A stretch of DNA of 64,000 nt from Alphaproteobacteria bacterium (GTDB lineage Bacteria > Pseudomonadota > Alphaproteobacteria > Micavibrionales > Micavibrionaceae), in contig JAGRIJ010000066.1 of NCBI GenBank assembly GCA_020443295.1, positions 1 through 64,000 on the forward strand, written 5' to 3'. A model generated the notes under the pieces. It was not told the DNA's origin. It ran no database searches and saw only the letters and a list, made by a program, of their open reading frames with translations. This document shows positions 8,105-17,331 of this stretch, piece by piece. Within the stretch, counting starts at the first letter, position 1, and each line of letters opens with the position of its first letter. The translations under genes and the position numbers were made by a program.

Positions 8105-8674
8105 TCAGTCGTCCTGCAGTTCGGTATCCCAATACAAAAAGTCCCCCCAGCTTTCGTGTAGAAAATTCGGGGGGAACCTGCGACCTCTTTCATGCAATTC
8201 AAAGATCGAAGGTCGCCTCGGCTCCGCGATCGGGTACATCCCGACATCCCCGGGAAGCCGGTTTCCTTTCAGGGTATTGCATTCGCGGCAAGCCGCAACA
8301 ATGTTCTCCCACGTCGTGCGCCCGCCTTTCGAGCGCGGAATGACGTGGTCGAACGATAATTCATGGGTCTTGAAACAATCGCCGCAATACTGGCAGGTCC
8401 ACCGGTCGCGCAAAAATACGTTAAAGCGCGTAAAGGCCGGGGAGCGCGCCATCGGCACATATTCCTTCAGCGCCAGCACGCTGGGCAGTTTCAGGCTCAT
8501 CCCCGGCGAGCGCACAACACGGTCATATTCCGAAATGACCGTCACGCTGTCGCGGAAGATGGCTTTTACCGCTTCCTGCCAGGGCCAGATTGAGAGAGGG
8601 AAATAACTCAGGGGCCTGAAATCTGCGTTCAAAATCAGGGCGGGGCATTTTTCCAATGGAGTCATCGTATCCAT
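8105..8674 (-). CDS. HNH endonuclease family protein
   Basis: A 189-residue protein with a C-terminal HNH nuclease domain: zinc-binding CQYCG near residue 95, the catalytic SFDHVIPRSKGG near 109, and the C-x-x-C pair CREC near 131 with N-x-x-K after it. The N-terminal LILNADFRPLSYFPLS part is typical of the stand-alone bacterial HNH family found in many Alphaproteobacteria. The start ATG follows GAAGGAGAATGTGTGA. The cellular role of this family is not settled; nothing near it suggests restriction or homing. Confidence 0.93.
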   Translation of the reverse strand: MDTMTPLEKCPALILNADFRPLSYFPLSIWPWQEAVKAIFRDSVTVISEYDRVVRSPGMSLKLPSVLALKEYVPMARSPAFTRFNVFLRDRWTCQYCGDCFKTHELSFDHVIPRSKGGRTTWENIVAACRECNTLKGNRLPGDVGMYPIAEPRRPSIFELHERGRRFPPNFLHESWGDFLYWDTELQDD

Positions 8675-9059
8675 TCACACATTCTCCTTCATTGTTTACC
8701 GCTGACGGTGCCCATCTGCCTCATGAGCGCCCTGCTGCGGCGGAAACCTGCGCTGGGCTTGGAGTCCAAGGCGATACAGGTTTCGCATCCATAAAAAAAT
8801 TATATCATAATTGAAGGAAAATCCTCACTTTCTTTAGGATTATCTATGCTGCAACCCACAAAATACTGTGGTGCAGCAATTTTTATATTTCACTAATCTA
8901 GTATTGTTAACAATTAGTTATAAGATATTTTTTATCTATTACTTTAAATTGTTGCGGAGCACGAAATTTGCTGGGTGTAAAATAGATTTTTTTATCGAAT
9001 ACAATGTTATTTTTGCTTTTTTTAAGATGAGAAAATGAAAAGGCTTACTAACTCTTTTG
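8675..9059. other. 385-bp gene-free region with structured leader and AT-rich tract
   Basis: Upstream of the HNH gene on the minus strand lies a GC-richer segment (about 8700-8790) with a long stem-loop. Beyond it, 8790-9059 is strongly AT-rich, without a convincing gene, and separates the HNH gene from the 3' end of the carboxylesterase gene. It probably holds the HNH promoter. Confidence 0.6.
8744..8783 (-). ncRNA. structured 5' leader element upstream of the HNH gene
   Basis: On the minus strand, AAACCTG and CAGGTTT close a 40-nt element that encloses a second perfect stem CTTGG-ACT-CCAAG. The element lies about 70 nt before the HNH start codon. It is not followed by a T run, so it is not a simple terminator. 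It could be a cis-regulatory RNA or a small RNA. I do not recognise a known riboswitch class. Confidence 0.35.
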
Positions 9060-9728
9060 TTACGAAAATATTTTCTGCAAAAACGATGCTGCCGTTGTAA
9101 TCCCTTCCTGGTCAATACTATGGTAAAGGCCTGGTTGAGTGTAGCCACTGGGCTCAAAACCACAGGAAGAGAGCATCGTCATGGCATGGTGCCAAGCGTC
9201 GACGGGCACGACATCGTCATATTCCCCATGAACCAGCAATATGGGAATCAGATTCAGTTTTTCTTTCGCCATTTCCGGTTTCCAGAGCAACGCACCGGAG
9301 AATCCTACGATCCCCGCAAGGGGCGGATTATAGCGAGGGCCCACATGCAGGCTTGTCATCGTCCCCTGCGAGAATCCGACGAGGGCCAACTGGCCGGGCT
9401 TCAGGTTATGTTCCTTAAGCTGTTCATCGATAAACGCCTTAACAATCGGCTCAACGGTTTTTACCCCCTCGAGCATGACAGAAGGGTCACGATTTTGAAG
9501 GGAAAACCACTGGTAGGAATTCGGATAGCCGGGGGGCGCCATATCGCAACGAAAGGGGGCGTCCGGGGAGATGAAAAGCGTATCGGGAAGAGATTGCGCC
9601 CAGTAAGGCGCAAGGGAAATCAGATCGCGACCGTTCGATCCCACACCATGGAGAAGGATTACCATATTGCGGATATTCCCGGACCCTGGAGGATGTGTAT
9701 AATAATTTTCGATTTTTCCTTCCGGCAT
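9060..9728 (-). CDS. carboxylesterase / phospholipase-type alpha/beta hydrolase
   Basis: A 222-residue cytosolic hydrolase of the YpfH/acyl-protein-thioesterase-like family. It shows LLHGVGSNG (25-33), the nucleophile Ser120 in GFSQG, the acid Asp in HGEYDDVVP (about 171), and His203 in GLYHSID. Short-chain esters are the usual substrates of the family; the real one is unknown. The ATG follows AAGGAAGG. It is divergent from the LpxR-like gene with an 85-bp gap. Confidence 0.92.
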   Translation of the reverse strand: MPEGKIENYYTHPPGSGNIRNMVILLHGVGSNGRDLISLAPYWAQSLPDTLFISPDAPFRCDMAPPGYPNSYQWFSLQNRDPSVMLEGVKTVEPIVKAFIDEQLKEHNLKPGQLALVGFSQGTMTSLHVGPRYNPPLAGIVGFSGALLWKPEMAKEKLNLIPILLVHGEYDDVVPVDAWHHAMTMLSSCGFEPSGYTQPGLYHSIDQEGITTAASFLQKIFS

Positions 9729-9813
9729 TTGCCTTCCTTATCATATTTACCGTCAAATACAAAAGGCATCTTGTACTTGAACTGATCGTATCTTTAATGA
9801 TTAGTATTCAGGC

Positions 9814-10839
9814 ATGATGAAAGCGATTCCTACGTTCTGCGTTTGTGTGTGCTGCGGCCTGAGCGCCCTGCTCCCCCTCTATCCCGCGTATGCCGGGGAG
9901 AACGACAAACCCACCTATATCAGCCTTTCCGTTGAAAACGATAATTTCGGGGGGAATTCCGACCGCTATTATACCAGCGGCGTTCGTCTGACATGGTTCA
10001 ATGAAGGGATCGAGGTCCCGCCTGTGATCGACAAGATGGCTGATCATATCCCCACATTCGACCTGAATGACAGCACGAGCACTTTTTACACGCTGGGTCA
10101 AAATCTTTATACGCCAAAAAATATACGGCTTGAAGAACAGCCGAAAGACGATCGTCCTTGGGCGGGGTTTCTTTACGGATCGGTCGGGCTGGCAACAACA
10201 ACATGGAACAGGGATATCCCCGCCCATATCGATGAGCTGGAATTTACCTTCGGTGTTGTCGGGCCGGAAGCACTGGGTAAACCCACGCAACGTTTTGTGC
10301 ATCATTACTTTACAGGGTCGCCCGATCCGCGCGGCTGGAAAAACCAGATTCATTTCGAGCCAGGGCTTATGGTTTCGTGGCAAAGGCGCATTCCGTATGC
10401 GCTGTTTTACGATGCAGGATTTGCGAAGGCGCGTGTGGAACCTAACTTTTCTCTCACCCTTGGAAATGTTTATACGCAAGGCGGTGTTGGTGCGACTTTT
10501 GTTATAGGCTCTTCCGATCATGAGGACACGCCTCCGCGGGTGCGGCCATCGATCCCGGGAACCGGCGTTTTCGGCGGGTCCGATGACGAGTTGAACTGGC
10601 AGATCTTTGCCGGGCTGGACGGGCGGGCCGTTGCGCGGAATATTTTTCTCGACGGCAATACCTTCCGCGACAGCCATCATGTGGATAAGAAAATTCTGGT
10701 TGGCGATGTCAGCGCCGGTTTTTCCCTGACTTATGGAGATTACCGTCTTTCCTACACCTTGAACGCGCGGAGCAAGGAATTTGATACACAGGATGAAAAC
10801 AGCGTTTTCGGCTCTGTTACGCTGACTAAAAGGTTTTAA
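9814..10839 (+). CDS. LpxR-like lipid A deacylase (DUF2219)
   Basis: A 341-residue outer-membrane protein. A Cys-rich signal peptide ends near AYAGE (residues 25-29). The mature N-terminus YISLSVENDNFGGNSDRYYTSGVRLTW has the N-D and Y-T-x-G features of the LpxR/DUF2219 family, which removes the 3'-acyloxyacyl chain of lipid A. The C-terminus ends in alternating strands and a final Phe (LTKRF), a beta-barrel assembly signal. The active-site His and Ser of LpxR were not checked by alignment. A regulator gene follows on the same strand. Confidence 0.87.
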   Translation: MMKAIPTFCVCVCCGLSALLPLYPAYAGENDKPTYISLSVENDNFGGNSDRYYTSGVRLTWFNEGIEVPPVIDKMADHIPTFDLNDSTSTFYTLGQNLYTPKNIRLEEQPKDDRPWAGFLYGSVGLATTTWNRDIPAHIDELEFTFGVVGPEALGKPTQRFVHHYFTGSPDPRGWKNQIHFEPGLMVSWQRRIPYALFYDAGFAKARVEPNFSLTLGNVYTQGGVGATFVIGSSDHEDTPPRVRPSIPGTGVFGGSDDELNWQIFAGLDGRAVARNIFLDGNTFRDSHHVDKKILVGDVSAGFSLTYGDYRLSYTLNARSKEFDTQDENSVFGSVTLTKRF

Positions 10840-10916
10840 CGCTTAATCTACCCCCTATTAGCTCTTTGGATGGGTTCCCTTTTGATTTATCATGGAGCGG
10901 GAAAGGGAGAGAGCCT

Positions 10917-11231
10917 ATGAAATATGATCTTCTGCATATTCAGGGTAAGCCTTATGTTCTTGTTCCACTTCATGATTATCGCGTCCTTACCCATGAACAT
11001 CCGAAATCCGATCTCCCTGACGAGATCCTGGACCGGCTGATGGCCCGGCAGGAAAGCCCGCTTAAAATTATCCGCAAATATCGCGGTTTCACTCAAAAAG
11101 AGCTGGCTGAGTTAACAGGGATCTCGCGCCCATATCTCACGGAAATTGAAACGGGAAAAAAGGACGGATCGATCCGCGCCATGAAGACCCTTGCGGATGT
11201 CCTGAACGTCGATCTCAGCCTGCTTGTCTGA
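10917..11231 (+). CDS. XRE-family transcriptional regulator
   Basis: A 104-residue protein with a C-terminal Cro/cI helix-turn-helix (IIRKYRGFTQKELAELTGIS, then RPYLTEIETGKK). The N-terminal half (LLHIQGKPYVLVPLHDYRVL) resembles the antitoxin-like module found before HTH domains in some solitary regulators. I chose the ATG at 10917 because GGGAGAGAG precedes it; an upstream in-frame ATG at 10866 lacks such a site. No toxin gene is next to it. It is convergent with the HerA-like ATPase gene. Confidence 0.87.
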   Translation: MKYDLLHIQGKPYVLVPLHDYRVLTHEHPKSDLPDEILDRLMARQESPLKIIRKYRGFTQKELAELTGISRPYLTEIETGKKDGSIRAMKTLADVLNVDLSLLV

Positions 11232-11236
11232 GAATT

Positions 11237-12733
<1,497 letters not shown>

Positions 12734-12760
12734 TCATGTCTCCATTTTTGCATTTATTTC

Positions 12761-13963
12761 CTAGCGGGACGCCTTGCGGAACCGTTCAAATCCTTTTTCA
12801 AGATCCGCGATCAGGTCTTCAGGATCCTCAAGGCCGATCTGAAAGCGCAAGCAAGCCCCCTTTTCCGTCCACGGGACCGCGGAGCGGAATTTTTCCAGAT
12901 ATTGCGGCTGCAGGAGGCTTTCATACCCGCCCCAGCTGCTGCCGATCGGGAAGAGCTTCAGGCCGTTTACAAAATCATAAACGGCTTTTTTGGGGGCTTC
13001 TTTCAGCAGGATGGCGATCAGGCCGTTGGCTCCTGAAAAATCCCGCTTCCATAATTTGTAGTTCGGGTCGCTTTTGAGCGGAGGATAATAAACCCGTTTA
13101 ATCTCCGGACGTTTTTCAAGCCACTGCGCAATTTTCATCGCGTTTTGGGCGTTCTGCTTCATGCGGACGGCCATCGTGCGAAGCCCCCGCAGGGCCAGCC
13201 AGAGTTCATCCGGGGCCGCGCAGGTTCCGAGATTCAACGCCCCGCGCTTTAACGTTTTGTAAGTCTTTTCACTATCAGCGATGGCTATGCCCAGCGAAAC
13301 ATCCGAGTGTCCGCCGACATATTTTGTGATTGACTGGACGGACACGTTGACGCCATGGTTTATCGGTTTGAAAATGAGGCCGCCCGACCAGCTATTGTCA
13401 ATCATAGTGGTTACGCCCTTCTTTTTGGCTTCCAGCACAATCGCGGGCACATCCTGAACCTCGAAGGTTGCCGATCCGGGCGATTCCATATAGATCAGAG
13501 CCGTATTCCTGCGGATGAGTTTTCCAATGCCTTTTCCGATCAGGGGATCATAATACTCCACCTCTACGCCCATGCGCGCGAGGGTATCGTCGCAAAACTG
13601 ACGCGTGGGCGGATAGATTGAATCACAGACCAGAATATGATCACCGGTTTTTACAAACGCCAGAATAGACGTGGTAATCGCCGCAAGACCGGAGGATGCG
13701 GTAATCGCATTATATCCGCCTTCCAGCTCGGCCATGGCCATTTCAAACGCTTCGCTGGTCGGGTTGCCCGTCCGTCCATAGCGGAATTTGTGGTTTGGGT
13801 TCTCGTATGCCTGCAGGGAGGGGTACATAATCGTTGACACGCGCCCGACGGGCAGGTTGGCCAGACCGAAATACACGTCCGGGTCGCGGCCGAGATGCAC
13901 CAGCCGGGTGTTCTCGCCGTGGCTACTGCCCTGTTTGCTCTTTCCGCTTTTTGTTTTACTCAT
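12761..13963 (-). CDS. metC: cystathionine beta-lyase
   Basis: A 400-residue PLP enzyme of the Cys/Met metabolism family, expected to cleave cystathionine to homocysteine, pyruvate and ammonia. RYGRTGNPT (61-69) contacts the cofactor phosphate, ITASSGLAAI follows, and the Schiff-base lysine is Lys214 in SITKYVGGHSD. The family also holds gamma-synthases, but the C-terminal SSWGGYESL motif and overall length favour the beta-lyase branch. Its ATG overlaps the stop of the upstream nitrilase gene as ATGA. Confidence 0.9.
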   Translation of the reverse strand: MSKTKSGKSKQGSSHGENTRLVHLGRDPDVYFGLANLPVGRVSTIMYPSLQAYENPNHKFRYGRTGNPTSEAFEMAMAELEGGYNAITASSGLAAITTSILAFVKTGDHILVCDSIYPPTRQFCDDTLARMGVEVEYYDPLIGKGIGKLIRRNTALIYMESPGSATFEVQDVPAIVLEAKKKGVTTMIDNSWSGGLIFKPINHGVNVSVQSITKYVGGHSDVSLGIAIADSEKTYKTLKRGALNLGTCAAPDELWLALRGLRTMAVRMKQNAQNAMKIAQWLEKRPEIKRVYYPPLKSDPNYKLWKRDFSGANGLIAILLKEAPKKAVYDFVNGLKLFPIGSSWGGYESLLQPQYLEKFRSAVPWTEKGACLRFQIGLEDPEDLIADLEKGFERFRKASR

Positions 13964-14787
13964 GCGCTTACCTTGTATGTCCTGTCATGCTGGAGGGCGG
14001 GGATTTTTTTGCGGGCGTAGTCAACTTCGTAAAGATCCAGATCGGCCGTGATTATGCCTACGGCATTTCCCGCGTCGGCCAGAATTTCTCCCCATGGATT
14101 TATGATCAGCGAATGCCCCCACGTCTTGCGGCCTCCCTCGTGTTCCCCGGTCTGGCCGGGAGCGATGACAAAGCAACCCGTTTCGATCGCGCGTGCACGC
14201 AGCAAGACTTCCCAGTGCGCCTGTCCGGTTGGAACAGTGAACGCTGCGGGAACGGTCAGAATTTTCGCCCCTGCCTTGGCCAAATCACGGTACAGGTAGG
14301 CAAAGCGCAAATCATAACAGATGCTCAGCCCTATCCCGCCCCAGGGCGTTGACGCGATAACGGCTTCTTCGCCGGGATTTATTGTTTTGCTTTCGCTGTA
14401 ATTTTCATTGTCCGAGAGAACCACGTCAAAGAGATGAATCTTATCGTAATGCGCGATCAGTTTTCCCGCATTATCGAACAGGAAGCTCCGGTTCAGAAGT
14501 TTCTGCTCATTCAGACGCACGGCCATCGAACCCGTCAGAATCCAGACGTCGAGATCGGCGGCCAGAGAAGAGAAAAAAGAAATGCCGGGATGGTTATCCT
14601 GCGCCGGCGCGGATTTCAGTTTCTCGCTCGTCGGCGTGCGCATGTGACAGGTGTTTTCCGGCGTTGCAATCAATTTTGCACCCATAGAGGATGCCGAACG
14701 GATCATTTCACCCGTGACTTTCAGGTTTTCCTCAATAACAGGCCCGGTATTGGTCTGGATACATGCAACCTTCAAAATGTCGGACAT
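13960..14787 (-). CDS. nitrilase-family amidase (Nit1-like, deaminated glutathione amidase type)
   Basis: A 275-residue carbon-nitrogen hydrolase. The catalytic triad reads Glu44 (ATPENT), Lys116 (HYDKIHLFD) and Cys157 (SICYDLRF). The DKIHLFD and ICYDLRFPxLYR-like region is typical of Nit1/omega-amidase proteins that repair deaminated glutathione. It sits between the glutaredoxin gene (19 bp upstream) and metC (4-bp overlap), a thiol-related operon. The grxC-nitrilase pairing is common in Alphaproteobacteria. Confidence 0.92.
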   Translation of the reverse strand: MSDILKVACIQTNTGPVIEENLKVTGEMIRSASSMGAKLIATPENTCHMRTPTSEKLKSAPAQDNHPGISFFSSLAADLDVWILTGSMAVRLNEQKLLNRSFLFDNAGKLIAHYDKIHLFDVVLSDNENYSESKTINPGEEAVIASTPWGGIGLSICYDLRFAYLYRDLAKAGAKILTVPAAFTVPTGQAHWEVLLRARAIETGCFVIAPGQTGEHEGGRKTWGHSLIINPWGEILADAGNAVGIITADLDLYEVDYARKKIPALQHDRTYKVSA

Positions 14788-14805
14788 TTTCCCGTTTCCT
14801 GCAGA

Positions 14806-15063
14806 TTATGCTGCCAGAAGAGGATCGAGTTTCCCCTTGGCGTCGAGCGCGTGGATATCGTCGCACCCGCCGTAATGCTTGTCGTCGATAAAGATCTGGG
14901 GGACCGAGTCGGGTCCGCCCGTGCGCTCGATCATCTTCTTGCGCGCCGCATCATCGCCCGTAATATTGTACTCGGTGTATTTTACGCCTTTTGAGTCCAG
15001 TAAAGCCTTTGCCCTGATGCAATAGGGGCAGGTGGTCCATGTATAAATCTCGACTTTCGCCAT
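14806..15063 (-). CDS. grxC: glutaredoxin 3
   Basis: An 85-residue glutaredoxin with the dithiol active site CPYC at 17-20. The cis-Pro motif SVPQIFID follows at about 58-65, and GGCDDIHAL near 70 binds glutathione. It reduces disulfides and glutathionylated proteins. RBS AGAGGAC lies before the ATG. First gene of the grxC-nitrilase-metC operon, divergent from the ubiH-like gene. Confidence 0.96.
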   Translation of the reverse strand: MAKVEIYTWTTCPYCIRAKALLDSKGVKYTEYNITGDDAARKKMIERTGGPDSVPQIFIDDKHYGGCDDIHALDAKGKLDPLLAA

Positions 15064-15151
15064 GATGTCCTCTTAACTGGTTGCTTTCAGGTTGTTTCCC
15101 GTATCATTCGGGCTTATGATCACGCAGGTTTCCATACAGGGGGACTTTAGC

Positions 15152-16402
15152 ATGAAGAGCGCCAAAAAGAACAGGGCCGCAGGCAAAAATCCCGATCTTC
15201 TGATCGTGGGTGGAGGGATTGCGGGTCTGGCTCTGGCCGTGATTTTGGGGCAAGAAGGCGTTTGCATCCACCTGGTCGATCCTTACCCCCCTCTCCGACT
15301 TAAGGATAGCGCGCCTTCCGGGCGGACCGTTGCCCTGATGGAATCGTCCCTGAATATCCTGCGCGTCGGCGGGATCGGCGATGTCATTGACCGGTACGGA
15401 ACCCCGTTGCAGGCCATGCGGATTATCGACGACAGCGTGCCGGGACAGGAGATCCTTACCCGGGACTTCGAAGCACAGGAAATCGGCATGAAGCAATTCG
15501 GAATGAACTTGCCTAATTCCATTTTGCGGGCGGCATTGTTTGACCGGGTTTCCCAACTTTCCTGCGTGACCTTGCACATTCCGGGCAGTCTTTGCGGTTA
15601 CCAACAGGAACATCATTCTGTTTGTGCGCAGCTTGCCGATGAAACCCTGATTCATGCGCGTCTTATCGTGGGCGCAGACGGAAGGGCTTCAACGGTTCGC
15701 AGCCTGAGCGGGATTAAGAGCCGTAAGCATGAGTATGAGCAAAGCGCGATTACCTGTATTATCAATCATTCGCGCAGTCATAATTTTATTGCCACGGAAT
15801 TTCACAGGTCCGGAGGGCCGCTGGCGCTGGTTCCCATGCCGGGAAATCAATCGAGCGTCGTCTGGGTCGTTCCGTCCCGCCAGGCCGATGCGCTGATGGC
15901 CCTGTCGCGTGAAGCGTTTGAACAGAGCCTGCAGGAAAAGACCGATAATCTGCTGGGCGGCATTACGCTGGATACGCCTCCGGAAGCATGGCCGCTGATG
16001 AGCATGACGGCCCTGAAGCTCTCCGCTCCGCGCACGGCGCTGATCGCCGAGGCCGCGCACGTTATGTCGCCGATTACCGCGCAGGGGTTAAACCTCAGCT
16101 TGCGCGATGTTGCCGCGCTGGCGGAAACCGTGATCGATGCGTTGCGTCTCGGCCTTGATCCCGGCACCCCCGGCATTCTCAGGGATTTTGAAAAAAGGCG
16201 GCGGCCCGATATCGCCAGCCGTGTTGCCGGAGTCGATTTCATGAACCGTATCGTCAGCAACGACCGGATGCCTCTTCGCGATTTGCGGAGGGTGGGATTA
16301 AAGATCATTTCCGGGATCACACCGCTTCGGCTTCAGGCGATGCGGCACGGTCTGGCGCCGTCCATGGATGCCGGGCGTCTGTCGCGCGGGCTTCCCCTCT
16401 GA
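15152..16402 (+). CDS. UbiH/UbiF/Coq6-family FAD monooxygenase (ubiquinone biosynthesis)
   Basis: A flavoprotein hydroxylase of about 416 residues. The N-terminal dinucleotide fold reads LLIVGGGIAGLALAV, the middle has IVGADGRASTVR, and the second FAD motif is LIAEAAHVMSPITAQGLNLSLRD, where the usual GDAAH is changed to AEAAH. The ATG at 15152 is chosen for its upstream AGGGGG; a longer start at 15092 would run into the grxC promoter region. Members hydroxylate the ubiquinone ring; which position is not clear from sequence. Confidence 0.9.
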   Translation: MKSAKKNRAAGKNPDLLIVGGGIAGLALAVILGQEGVCIHLVDPYPPLRLKDSAPSGRTVALMESSLNILRVGGIGDVIDRYGTPLQAMRIIDDSVPGQEILTRDFEAQEIGMKQFGMNLPNSILRAALFDRVSQLSCVTLHIPGSLCGYQQEHHSVCAQLADETLIHARLIVGADGRASTVRSLSGIKSRKHEYEQSAITCIINHSRSHNFIATEFHRSGGPLALVPMPGNQSSVVWVVPSRQADALMALSREAFEQSLQEKTDNLLGGITLDTPPEAWPLMSMTALKLSAPRTALIAEAAHVMSPITAQGLNLSLRDVAALAETVIDALRLGLDPGTPGILRDFEKRRRPDIASRVAGVDFMNRIVSNDRMPLRDLRRVGLKIISGITPLRLQAMRHGLAPSMDAGRLSRGLPL

Positions 16403-16407
16403 TCAGA

Positions 16408-17157
16408 TCATTCCCTGATAACACGGGCCAGCGTGAGCACGTAAACGTGCCCAGCTCCGGATTTGCGGAGGGCTTTTGCGCATTCCTTTACCGTCGCGCC
16501 CGTTGTGTAGACATCGTCTACCAGCACAACGGTTTTCCCTTCGAGGGTCTTGACGTAGGCCGGATGGACTGCAAATGCCTGCCTGACATTCCTGTGCCTT
16601 TCTCCCGCGGTCAGGTGGCCCTGGCTCGGCGTTGCCCGGGTTCGACTCAGGGCCAGAGGATACGAGGGCACCCCTGTTTCGCGCGAGAGAACATGCGCCA
16701 GCAGCGCAGCCTGATTATATCGGCGGGACAGCAACCGCCAGCGATGCAGCGGCACAGGAATCAGAGCATCGGCTTTTTCCAGCAGGTTCTTGCCGGCCTG
16801 TCTAAGCCACGGCGAGAACGTCCGGGCCATATGAGTCTTATCGCTGTGCTTGAAGGCAAGGATCAGAGCCCTGCTTGTATCGTTGTATTTGACGGCAGAA
16901 CGGGCAGCCGCGAAGGGCGGCGGCTGTTCGAGGCATGCCATACAGGCCCCCTCCCCGCCGTCAAACGCATCATATTCGAACGGCATTCCGCAGGTTTTAC
17001 AGTATGGATCGGTAATGAAGTCCAAGCCCGCCCAGGCCTGCGGAGCCAGCATTCCCTGCCGGTCCACGATTTCGCCCGTAACCGAGCAGCGCGGCGGCAG
17101 AACGAGGTCGGCAAAGCGGAAAAAAGTATTATAAAACCAAGAGTTACCGGGATTCAT
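16408..17157 (-). CDS. comF: ComF-family phosphoribosyltransferase-like protein
   Basis: A 249-residue protein. Two C-x-x-C pairs near residues 53-77 (CKTCG, CMAC) form the N-terminal zinc ribbon. The PRTase loop is VVLVDDVYTTGATVKECA near 210-227. PVPLHRWRLLSRRYNQA is the other family hallmark. ComF is needed for DNA uptake in competent bacteria, but alphaproteobacterial members are not proven competence factors. It is convergent with the ubiH-like gene and divergent from the methyltransferase fusion. Confidence 0.94.
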   Translation of the reverse strand: MNPGNSWFYNTFFRFADLVLPPRCSVTGEIVDRQGMLAPQAWAGLDFITDPYCKTCGMPFEYDAFDGGEGACMACLEQPPPFAAARSAVKYNDTSRALILAFKHSDKTHMARTFSPWLRQAGKNLLEKADALIPVPLHRWRLLSRRYNQAALLAHVLSRETGVPSYPLALSRTRATPSQGHLTAGERHRNVRQAFAVHPAYVKTLEGKTVVLVDDVYTTGATVKECAKALRKSGAGHVYVLTLARVIRE

Positions 17158-17331
17158 CGTTCAATGCCACTTCTCATCTTTTCGTTGATCCGATATGGAT
17201 TTCATCCTATTCATAAAGTCTGTGATTCGGCAATTGTAGCGGTTTTAGCATTAATTACTGGTGCTTTTCGCAGTCCTTTTGCATAATACAGAAAAAAATT
17301 GTAGGAATGTAAGGGGTAGCCACAACAATTC

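Noticed and set aside
8939..9163. 74-residue minus-strand frame in the AT-rich region
   Set aside because: About 100 bp of it overlap the carboxylesterase gene out of frame, the rest lies in low-complexity AT-rich DNA, and there is no ribosome binding site or protein-like pattern.
10866..10916. Upstream start for the XRE regulator
   Set aside because: The downstream ATG at 10917 has a clear GGGAGAGAG site; the upstream one has none.
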